From positions 1-5,019 of the forward strand of contig WBUV01000276.1 in NCBI GenBank assembly GCA_008933525.1: DNA of 5,019 nucleotides. Direction: 5' to 3'. Position 1 is the first letter of the stretch, and each line of letters begins with the position of its first letter. This document shows positions 1-5,019 of this stretch, piece by piece. The position numbers were made by a program, and so were the translations under genes. Origin of the DNA: Bacteroidales bacterium. Lineage in GTDB: Bacteria; Bacteroidota; Bacteroidia; Bacteroidales; Tenuifilaceae. Under the pieces are notes generated by a model. It was not told where the DNA came from. It saw nothing but the letters and a program-made list of their open reading frames with translations, and ran no database searches.

Positions 1-213
1 CATATACCCAATACCCAGGGGATTTAGTACATAGTGTTGGAGTAGAAATGTTACTATGGTTGCTAGTACAATTACAAAAGTTACTGCACCAGCCATTCCC
101 AATGATGTTTCAATTTTGTTGGAAACTCCAAGGAAGGGACATATCCCCAAAAACTGGGAAAGAACAACGTTGTTTACAAAAATAGCTGCTATAACTATTA
201 ATATATATTCCAT
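1..213 (-). CDS. rnfA: Rnf complex subunit RnfA, N-terminal 71 residues (3' end cut by window edge)
   Basis: Integral membrane subunit of the Rnf ferredoxin:NAD+ oxidoreductase. Translating from the ATG at 213-211 gives 71 codons open to base 1, beginning MEYILIVIAAIFVNNVVLSQ, followed by FLGICPFLGVSNK. The family is normally about 190 aa, so roughly two thirds is missing beyond the left edge. Cys25, in the LGICPFLG motif, corresponds to the conserved cysteine that, with its RnfE counterpart and a later Cys in each protein, holds a membrane-embedded [2Fe-2S] centre (family knowledge from Rnf/Nqr structures). Two hydrophobic segments are visible, about residues 3-24 and 38-60. The start is supported by a perfect AGGAGG five bases upstream and by a 12 bp gap after the rnfE stop. 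NqrE of the Na+-NQR is a homologue, but the neighbouring rnfB and rnfC make RnfA the right name. Confidence 0.95.
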   Translation of the reverse strand, partial: MEYILIVIAAIFVNNVVLSQFLGICPFLGVSNKIETSLGMAGAVTFVIVLATIVTFLLQHYVLNPLGIGYM

Positions 214-218
214 AACAA

Positions 219-224
219 CCTCCT
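219..224 (-). promoter_or_regulatory. Strong ribosome binding site of rnfA
   Basis: On the minus strand AGGAGG is followed by TTGTT and the ATG of rnfA, a five-base spacer. It lies in the short gap just after the rnfE stop codon, so rnfA translation can begin independently or by reinitiation. It fixes the rnfA start. Confidence 0.85.
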
Positions 225-225
225 G

Positions 226-804
226 CTATTTTTTAATTTTATTGAATAGAGCGATCAGGTAAGCAAGTGCAATAAATGCTCCTGGTGCAAGAATGAATAC
301 TAATATTCCATCGCCAGTAATGAACTTGTGGTCAAATATCGACCCGCCACCCAGTACTTCTCGAACCGAACCTAAAAGTGTTAGTGCAAAAGTGAATCCA
401 AGACCCATTCCAATTCCATCGAGTGCCGATTCAAGCACATTATTTTTATTGGCAAATGCTTCTGCACGACCAAGTACAATACAGTTCACCACGATAAGAG
501 GAATAAAAATTCCCAGTTTTTCGTATAGCGATTGAGTGTACGCTTGCATAACAAGATCTACGATAGTAACGAAAGTTGCAATAACCACAATGTATGAAGG
601 AATGCGAACCTTGTCTGGGATAAAACGAGCCATAAGAGAAATTACCACATTTGAGCCTAACAGTACAAAAGTTGTGGCTAATCCCATACCCAAACCATTC
701 ATTGCTGATGATGTGGTGGCTAGAGTGGGACACATACCAAGTACAATTACAAAAATTGGATTTTCCTTAAGTATGCCTTTTGTTAGATTATAGAATTTGC
801 TCAT
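226..804 (-). CDS. rnfE: Rnf complex membrane subunit RnfE
   Basis: Complete 192 aa protein, the usual length for RnfE (NqrD/RnfE family). It is almost entirely hydrophobic, with about six likely membrane segments. Two features identify it: the N-terminal [19 protein letters not shown] block with Cys25, and [14 protein letters not shown] with Cys108. In the family these two cysteines pair with two from RnfA to bind an intramembrane [2Fe-2S] cluster that passes electrons across the membrane. Further conserved-looking blocks are [13 protein letters not shown] (about 129-141) and [12 protein letters not shown] (about 147-158). The ATG at 804-802 overlaps the rnfG stop as ATGA, and a strong Shine-Dalgarno sequence lies inside the end of rnfG, which indicates translational coupling. 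The stop is TAG. RnfA and RnfE are paralogues. The position before rnfA and the LGMCPTLA rather than LGICPFLG motif favour RnfE here. Confidence 0.97.
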   Translation of the reverse strand: MSKFYNLTKGILKENPIFVIVLGMCPTLATTSSAMNGLGMGLATTFVLLGSNVVISLMARFIPDKVRIPSYIVVIATFVTIVDLVMQAYTQSLYEKLGIFIPLIVVNCIVLGRAEAFANKNNVLESALDGIGMGLGFTFALTLLGSVREVLGGGSIFDHKFITGDGILVFILAPGAFIALAYLIALFNKIKK

Positions 805-1379
805 TTTGCACCTCCTTCCTTAAGTGCTTTGAATGCACGTTCAACTGCATCGCAGTATGCTCTTGATGTAATGGTTGATGCGGTAATAGCATCCACATCT
901 CCTCCGTCTTTTTTAACTTTCAGTTTGAAATTTTCAGGATTTCTACCTTCGAACTGAACACTGAAGTTCGATTTCTTGGGTTCCATTTTATCCCCCAAGC
1001 CTGGCGTTTCTTTATGCGATACAACTGCTACTTTGTTTATTGAACCATCGGGCAAGAAGCCAACCATAAGTTCGATTAAACCCGAAAATCCATTCTTGCT
1101 AAAGGTTTTAACTGCAGTTCCTACCAATTGTCCATCTTTTTTTGCAGGGTAGAATATCAATTCTCCTCCATCAACCTCTACTTTGTAAGATTCTTCGAAG
1201 GGTTGATTGTTGAATTCAGGAACAACCGCTTCGATGGCTGAGTTTATTTTAGCCATTTGGGCTTTTGCAATAGGTTCCTTGGTCGATTGGTATACTAACC
1301 CCAGTGCGGCAGATGCTACTAGCGATATAACCACTAGGGTTAGCGTCATATTTTTGAAATTAGATTCAACTTTAGCCAT
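801..1379 (-). CDS. rnfG: Rnf complex FMN-bearing subunit RnfG
   Basis: Complete 192 aa protein with one N-terminal membrane anchor (about residues 10-30), after which the chain should lie outside the cytoplasmic membrane. The C-terminal part is an FMN-binding domain: [12 protein letters not shown] (121-132) is the typical RnfG/NqrC block, and [11 protein letters not shown] (163-173) is the flavinylation site. By analogy with the Dxx(S/T)GAT consensus used by the flavin transferase ApbE, FMN should be joined through phosphoester linkage to Thr169. The two residues before it are Ala-Ser-Thr rather than Gly-Ala-Thr. No apbE is present in this window. The start ATG lies 8 bp inside the end of rnfD and has AGGAGG nine bases upstream. 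The gene ends in an ATGA overlap with rnfE. The single cysteine, Cys176, is not in a lipobox, so a lipoprotein is not supported. Confidence 0.96.
   Translation of the reverse strand: MAKVESNFKNMTLTLVVISLVASAALGLVYQSTKEPIAKAQMAKINSAIEAVVPEFNNQPFEESYKVEVDGGELIFYPAKKDGQLVGTAVKTFSKNGFSGLIELMVGFLPDGSINKVAVVSHKETPGLGDKMEPKKSNFSVQFEGRNPENFKLKVKKDGGDVDAITASTITSRAYCDAVERAFKALKEGGAK
811..816 (-). promoter_or_regulatory. Strong ribosome binding site of rnfE, inside rnfG
   Basis: AGGAGG on the minus strand lies six bases before the rnfE ATG. The same bases encode part of the Glu-Gly-Gly near the RnfG C terminus, so coding and initiation signals overlap. With the ATGA junction it indicates coupled translation of rnfG and rnfE. 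Confidence 0.85.
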
Positions 1380-2376
1380 TTCTCTTCACCTCCTCTCCAA
1401 ATCGTTTTGGTTTAACGTATCGGTTGAGTAGCGGTACAAAGGCATTCATAATTAGAATTGCAAACGATACGCCTTCGGGGTACGCACCCCAAACCCTAAT
1501 GATTACAGTAAGTAAACCTATTCCTATACCAAAAATCCACATTCCAACGGGGTTCATCGGCGATGTAACGTAGTCGGTGGCCATAAATATTGCACCAATC
1601 ATAACACCTCCAGTTAATAAGTGGAATATTGGGTCGGCGTTGGTTTCGGGGTTTATCATCCAAAGAATGCCTGTAAATACAGCAATAGTTGTGAAGATAG
1701 AAACTGGAATATGCCAGGTAATAACTTTTGTGAACAGTAACCAAGCAAAGCCAATTAGAAGTGCAAATGCCGCAATCTCGCCAAGTGAGCCGCCCATAAG
1801 TCCCATGAACATTTGCATGTGACTAGGAATTTTATCGCCCATCTGCGAAATGGTTTCTCCGTTCTTCAATCCTTCCTTTAGAATTGCCAATGGAGTTGGA
1901 CCTGTAACAGCATCTAAGTACTGAAGTCTTGATGCTACTGGTAATGGCCAACTGGTCATTTGAACAGGGAAAGAAATCAACATGAATACACGTCCAACTA
2001 ATGCTGGGTTAAAAGGATTGCTTCCTAATCCGCCAAAACTCATCTTGGCAACACCAATTGCTACTAAACTACCAATAACAACGATATGCCAAGGCAGATT
2101 GCTTGGAACATTAAATGCTAATAGCAAACCTGTTACTATGGCAGAACCATCGGTAATGGTTGGGTTGCCTTTCATCAGGAATTTTTGAATGAGATACTCA
2201 AAAATTACGCAGGAACCTACGGCCAGTAGGGTAACTATAAGTGCCCCAACTCCAAAGTAATAGAGCGATACCGCAAAGGCAGGCATCAGGGCTAACACCA
2301 CGTTGAACATCAGGCGGCTAGTCGATTCCCCGCTGTGTACGTGTGGTGAGGGTGATACAATAACTTGCTTATCCAT
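1372..2376 (-). CDS. rnfD: Rnf complex membrane flavoprotein RnfD
   Basis: Complete 334 aa integral membrane protein of the NqrB/RnfD family, related to the NqrB channel subunit. The N terminus holds the family-typical SPSPHVHSGESTSRLM (about 8-23), which supports the chosen ATG. About eight to ten hydrophobic segments follow. Conserved blocks include DGSAIVTGLLLAFNVP (76-91), FGGLGSNPFNPALVGRVF (114-131) and MATDYVTSPMNP (265-276). The predicted covalent FMN site is LDAVTGPTPLA (154-164), with Thr161 as acceptor by analogy with the SGATPL site known in RnfD and NqrB. Pro160 replaces the usual alanine. There is no clear Shine-Dalgarno sequence before the start, and 34 bp separate it from rnfC. 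The last 8 bases overlap the start of rnfG. In the complex RnfD carries electrons in its flavin and is thought to take part in ion translocation. Confidence 0.97.
   Translation of the reverse strand: MDKQVIVSPSPHVHSGESTSRLMFNVVLALMPAFAVSLYYFGVGALIVTLLAVGSCVIFEYLIQKFLMKGNPTITDGSAIVTGLLLAFNVPSNLPWHIVVIGSLVAIGVAKMSFGGLGSNPFNPALVGRVFMLISFPVQMTSWPLPVASRLQYLDAVTGPTPLAILKEGLKNGETISQMGDKIPSHMQMFMGLMGGSLGEIAAFALLIGFAWLLFTKVITWHIPVSIFTTIAVFTGILWMINPETNADPIFHLLTGGVMIGAIFMATDYVTSPMNPVGMWIFGIGIGLLTVIIRVWGAYPEGVSFAILIMNAFVPLLNRYVKPKRFGEEVKRNG
1389..1394 (-). promoter_or_regulatory. Strong ribosome binding site of rnfG, inside rnfD
   Basis: AGGAGG on the minus strand lies nine bases before the rnfG ATG, within the codons for the Glu-Glu-Val near the RnfD C terminus. 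It decides the rnfG start, which precedes the rnfD stop and creates an 8 bp overlap in a different frame. Confidence 0.8.
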
Positions 2377-2410
2377 TCGAAACTTGTTTATAGCTGGTTA
2401 AGTTTAGGTG

Positions 2411-3748
2411 CTAATTTTTTCTTGCTCTGATTATTTTGTTCACTTCGGCTTTGCCAAGTCGAATATAATCGAGTAGAGGTAGATTTGCAGGGCATTCAAA
2501 GCTGCACGAGCCGCATTCCATACAATCGAGCACATGCTCGGGTTCCATATTCTCGAACATCATTCGTTGGCTTAGCCTATTAAGCAGATATGGTTCCAAT
2601 CCCATAGGACAAACCGAAACACATTTTCCACAGCGAATACATACGCTATCGGCCTTACGTTTCGATTCCTTGGATTGGAATACAATAATGCCAGATGTTC
2701 CTTTGGTTACGGGTACATCGGTGCTTGTAAGTGCTTTGCCCATCATAGGGCCTCCGTTCACAACTTTTCCTGTGTCCTCGGGTAATCCACCTGCAGCGGC
2801 AATAAGTTCAGCAACAGATGTTCCAATGCGAACCATATAATTTGCTGTTTTTGGTAGATTTTTTCCTGTAACGGTTACCACACGCTCAAATAGTGGCTTA
2901 TTTTTTTGAACTGCTTCGTAAACCGCAAATGCAGTTCCTACGTTATGAACAACAGCACCAATATCAATGGGCAGTCCGCCTGACGGAACTTCTCTATTAA
3001 TAAGGGCTTTAATAAGTTGTTTTTCGCCGCCTTGAGGGTATTTAACCTTTAAACTGTGAACTTCAACTCCTTTGTATTCACCAACAATGCTCTTCAAATA
3101 CTTAATCGCATCGGGTTTGTTATTTTCAATACCTATTAGGGCCTTTTCAACGTTAAGAGCACGCATTAGGATTTGAATTCCCACCATCATTTCGTGGCCT
3201 TTCTCAAGCATCAACCTGTGGTCAGAAGTTAAGTAAGGTTCACACTCAACGCCGTTGATTATAAGAACTTCGGCTTTTTTACCTGCAGGAACTGAAAGTT
3301 TAACGTGCGATGGGAAAGTTGCACCGCCTAAACCAACAATGCCAGATTCATTAATTCGTTTAATGATATCTTGGGCATTTAATTGAATATCCTTTTTGAG
3401 ATCTGTTGAACGGTCAATATTTTCAATCCACTCATCACCTTCAACAGTAATGGTTACCGCTTGGCGTTTGTAACCAGTGCTGTCCAATACTGCATCGATG
3501 CTCTCAACTGTTCCAGAAACAGATGAATGAATGTTGGCCGATACAAACCCTGCACTTTGCGCAATTACCTGCCCAACTTTAACTTTATCGCCCTTAACAA
3601 CTAAAACTGTTGCTGGGGCTCCAATATGCTGCGATACAGGAATGCTCACTTTTTGTGGCAATGGCAGTATCTCAATTGATTTACCTGCCGATATCTTGTT
3701 TTCGGGTGGGTGAACGCCACCTTTCGAGAATGTTTTTAACATATTCAT
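2411..3748 (-). CDS. rnfC: Rnf complex NADH-binding Fe-S subunit RnfC
   Basis: Complete 445 aa peripheral subunit, the presumed site of NAD+ reduction. Domains in order: N-terminal RnfC barrel with GGVHPPENK (10-18); a biotinyl/lipoyl-like region (about 35-100); a Nqo1/NuoF-like FMN and NAD(H) region with GLGGATFPSHVKL (139-151), INGVECEPYLTSDHRLM (164-180) and KYPQGGEKQLIKAL (236-249); an SLBB-like segment (about 285-345); and a C-terminal 2[4Fe-4S] domain. The clusters are CIRCGKCVSVCP (Cys370, 373, 376, 380) and CMECGSCSFECP (Cys409, 412, 415, 419). The protein ends soon after, lacking the long Ala/Lys-rich tail of gammaproteobacterial RnfC. The start is M1 or M3 (MNM); neither has a Shine-Dalgarno sequence, and an AT-rich TATAA precedes the ATG. 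A 16 bp gap separates it from rnfB. Confidence 0.97.
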   Translation of the reverse strand: MNMLKTFSKGGVHPPENKISAGKSIEILPLPQKVSIPVSQHIGAPATVLVVKGDKVKVGQVIAQSAGFVSANIHSSVSGTVESIDAVLDSTGYKRQAVTITVEGDEWIENIDRSTDLKKDIQLNAQDIIKRINESGIVGLGGATFPSHVKLSVPAGKKAEVLIINGVECEPYLTSDHRLMLEKGHEMMVGIQILMRALNVEKALIGIENNKPDAIKYLKSIVGEYKGVEVHSLKVKYPQGGEKQLIKALINREVPSGGLPIDIGAVVHNVGTAFAVYEAVQKNKPLFERVVTVTGKNLPKTANYMVRIGTSVAELIAAAGGLPEDTGKVVNGGPMMGKALTSTDVPVTKGTSGIIVFQSKESKRKADSVCIRCGKCVSVCPMGLEPYLLNRLSQRMMFENMEPEHVLDCMECGSCSFECPANLPLLDYIRLGKAEVNKIIRARKN

Positions 3749-3764
3749 TTATATTGAATAGTTG

Positions 3765-4631
3765 CTACTCTGTTTTTTCTACTTGTGCTTCGGCCTCAAC
3801 TTTAGGCTTGCGAGGAGGGAAGTTGAGTTCCAGAATTGCACTGGTTGGGCACTCTTCCACGCACTTACGGCAAAGTTTGCACTTGTTGAAGTCGATGTAG
3901 GCTAGGTTGTTTTCAAGCGTGATAGCATCGTGTGGGCATACCTTTACGCATTTTCCACATCCAATGCAGGCCACTTGACAAGCCTTTCGGGCAACTCCGC
4001 CTTTATCCTTGTTGATACACGATACAAAAATGCGTTTGCTCTTTGGGCCTTTTTTGCGTAGTTCAATAATGAACTTAGGACAAGCCTTTACGCATGCACC
4101 GCAGGCGGTACATTTCTCGTCGCTAACAACAGGAAGCAGGGTTACAGGGTCGATGTATATTGCATCGAACTTACAAACTGCAACGCAATCGCCTAAGCCT
4201 AGGCAGCCGTACTGACAACCAGTATCGCCGCTGTAAAGCGAAGTTGCAACTTTACACGATGATGCACCATCGTACTGAACAATTCGTTTCCTGTTTTCGG
4301 GACTACCCGAGCAGCGAACTACTGCAATTTCGGGGTCTTTAGCCTCAACGGTTTTGCCCATAACAGCCGCAGCAGCGTTCATTGTATCGTTGCCTCCTAC
4401 AGGGCAAAATAGCGATGAAACATCCTCTGCTTTCACAAAAGCGTCGGCGAAACCTCGGCAGCCAGGATATCCGCAACCTCCACAGTTTGCACCGGGAAGA
4501 ACTGCTTCAACCTCATCAATCCGAGGGTCTTCAAAAACCTTAAACTTTTGTGCTACTAGGTATAGTATTACTGCCAATACTACTCCTAGTAAGCTTAGCA
4601 TAATAATTGAAAATAAAAGAACAGAACTCAT
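3765..4631 (-). CDS. rnfB: Rnf complex multi-cluster ferredoxin subunit RnfB
   Basis: Complete 288 aa protein, the likely acceptor of electrons from soluble ferredoxin. An N-terminal membrane anchor (about residues 3-27) is followed by the Fe-S domain signature DEVEAVLPGANCGGCGYPGC, with Cys50, 53, 58 and 76 spaced as a [4Fe-4S] site (CxxCx4Cx17C). Four ferredoxin-type sets follow: Cys139/143/149/153 in the looser spacing Cx3Cx5Cx3C, CTACGACVKACP (174-185), CIGCGKCVKVCP (222-233) and CKLCRKCVEECP (251-262). There are 24 cysteines; Cys107, 126, 205 and 218 fall outside these five sets. This is the long RnfB form seen in anaerobes, unlike the roughly 190 aa gammaproteobacterial form with fewer clusters. 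The C terminus is a charged Lys/Glu-rich tail (about 274-288). The start follows the preceding gene by 13 bp without an evident Shine-Dalgarno sequence. The stop is TAG. Confidence 0.97.
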   Translation of the reverse strand: MSSVLLFSIIMLSLLGVVLAVILYLVAQKFKVFEDPRIDEVEAVLPGANCGGCGYPGCRGFADAFVKAEDVSSLFCPVGGNDTMNAAAAVMGKTVEAKDPEIAVVRCSGSPENRKRIVQYDGASSCKVATSLYSGDTGCQYGCLGLGDCVAVCKFDAIYIDPVTLLPVVSDEKCTACGACVKACPKFIIELRKKGPKSKRIFVSCINKDKGGVARKACQVACIGCGKCVKVCPHDAITLENNLAYIDFNKCKLCRKCVEECPTSAILELNFPPRKPKVEAEAQVEKTE

Positions 4632-4644
4632 ACTTAGGTTGGTT

Positions 4645-5019
4645 TTATGAGATTTTTTCTATATCAAAATTAAACTGTCTTGCGATTTTATTACGGAAAA
4701 AATAAAGAATAGCGTAATAGGGAAGAAGGGTTGCTAATGCTAATAGTCCAGCTTTACTTTCGCTCATAAATGCACTGTAAGAAAATAGTGCAATAAGCAA
4801 AACTATGAGAGGAAGAATATATCCAAGGAAAAGCGCTTTGTAGCCAAGCGATTGTTTCAACAAAACCTTTACTGTTTCGCCCACAAAGTAATTGTGGTTG
4901 CTTTTGCTAACTACAACTATTTTTTCAGACACATCTGATGCAGAGCAAGCTCCCTTTGCATGACAACTAGCACATGCAGACTGGCTAGTTATAACCACTC
5001 TGATGTCGTTGGGAGTAAC
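4645..5019 (-). CDS. rseC: RseC/MucC-family membrane protein, 5' end cut by window edge
   Basis: Partial gene with 124 residues visible and no stop before the right edge. The family is about 135-160 aa, so perhaps 10-25 N-terminal residues are missing. The visible part begins VTPNDIRVVITSQSACASCH. Cys16, 19 and 25 (visible numbering) form CASCHAKGAC, spaced CxxCx5C as in E. coli RseC, where it is thought to bind a metal or Fe-S centre. A small basic and polar domain follows, then two membrane segments (about 62-84 and 90-108) and a cytoplasmic-type charged tail. In E. coli RseC affects sigma-E activity and, with Rsx (Rnf) proteins, the reduction of SoxR. In Bacteroidota it commonly leads the rnf operon, and its role there is unclear. 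A GTG at 4998-4996 could serve as a start but would leave out the N-terminal beta-strand region usual for the family, so the true start is probably outside the window. Confidence 0.9.
   Translation of the reverse strand, partial: VTPNDIRVVITSQSACASCHAKGACSASDVSEKIVVVSKSNHNYFVGETVKVLLKQSLGYKALFLGYILPLIVLLIALFSYSAFMSESKAGLLALATLLPYYAILYFFRNKIARQFNFDIEKIS

Noticed and set aside
293..535. Open plus-strand frame of about 80 codons opposite rnfE
   Set aside because: It lies wholly antisense to a well-conserved membrane gene, has no recognisable domain, and has the composition expected of an antisense shadow.
446..733. Minus-strand frame of 95 codons inside rnfE in another frame
   Set aside because: Nested in a complete, conserved rnfE. 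Its Ser/His/Tyr/Cys-rich translation resembles a frame-shifted membrane protein, not a real gene.
1372..1379. Possible frameshift or fusion at the rnfD-rnfG junction
   Set aside because: Both proteins are complete with normal ends, and the rnfG start has its own strong ribosome binding site. This is an ordinary short overlap.
2377..2410. Internal promoter or terminator in the 34 bp gap between rnfC and rnfD
   Set aside because: I see no hairpin with a T-run and no convincing promoter element such as the Bacteroidota TAnnTTTG box. It is best read as a plain spacer.
4354..4650. Open plus-strand frame of 98 codons opposite rnfB
   Set aside because: Antisense to the Cys-rich 5' part of rnfB. 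The translation has no known motif and low-complexity Pro/Ser/Thr content typical of a reverse-strand reading.
4996..4998. GTG as the true start of the rseC-like gene
   Set aside because: The frame stays open to the window edge with plausible residues (VTPNDIR), and the family normally has an N-terminal strand region before the cysteine motif, so the start is probably upstream.
1..5019. Na+-translocating NADH:quinone oxidoreductase (nqr) operon
   Set aside because: The D, G, E and A subunits have Nqr homologues, but the window contains RnfB and RnfC with ferredoxin-type clusters and no NqrF or NqrA, which defines Rnf.

Overview
The window is a compact minus-strand operon that encodes a Rnf complex, a membrane-bound, ion-translocating ferredoxin:NAD+ oxidoreductase. 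Read in the direction of transcription (from high to low coordinates) the order is rseC-like gene, rnfB, rnfC, rnfD, rnfG, rnfE, rnfA. The first gene is cut at its 5' end by the right edge, and rnfA is cut after 71 codons by the left edge. The five genes between them are complete. No gene is supported on the plus strand, and there are no RNA genes, mobile elements, repeats or CRISPR arrays. No promoter or terminator is visible, so both ends of the transcript probably lie outside the window.

Layout: an RseC/MucC-family membrane protein (4645-5019, partial); 13 bp gap; RnfB (3765-4631), a cysteine-rich multi-cluster iron-sulfur protein; 16 bp gap; RnfC (2411-3748), the NAD(H)/FMN and two-[4Fe-4S] peripheral subunit; 34 bp gap; RnfD (1372-2376), a membrane flavoprotein; 8 bp overlap; RnfG (801-1379), the second covalent flavoprotein; 4 bp ATGA overlap; RnfE (226-804); 12 bp gap; RnfA (1-213, partial). 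RnfA and RnfE are the paired integral membrane subunits that share a membrane [2Fe-2S] centre.

Together the products form an electron path: reduced ferredoxin to RnfB, then through the RnfA/RnfE membrane Fe-S centre and the RnfG and RnfD flavins, to RnfC and NAD+, with Na+ or H+ translocation. The exact electron route is family knowledge and not visible here. The RseC-like protein is a common neighbour of rnf genes.

The order rseC-rnfBCDGEA, the short RnfC (445 aa, without the long C-terminal extension of gammaproteobacterial RnfC), the long ferredoxin-rich RnfB and the moderately AT-rich composition suggest an anaerobic or facultative member of the Bacteroidota, probably Bacteroidales-like. 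This is an inference from gene order and protein character. The region looks like ordinary housekeeping bioenergetics. I did not find an undescribed system. The points most worth checking are unusual residues next to both predicted flavinylation threonines, four extra cysteines in RnfB, and the split of the operon into genes with and without strong Shine-Dalgarno sequences.
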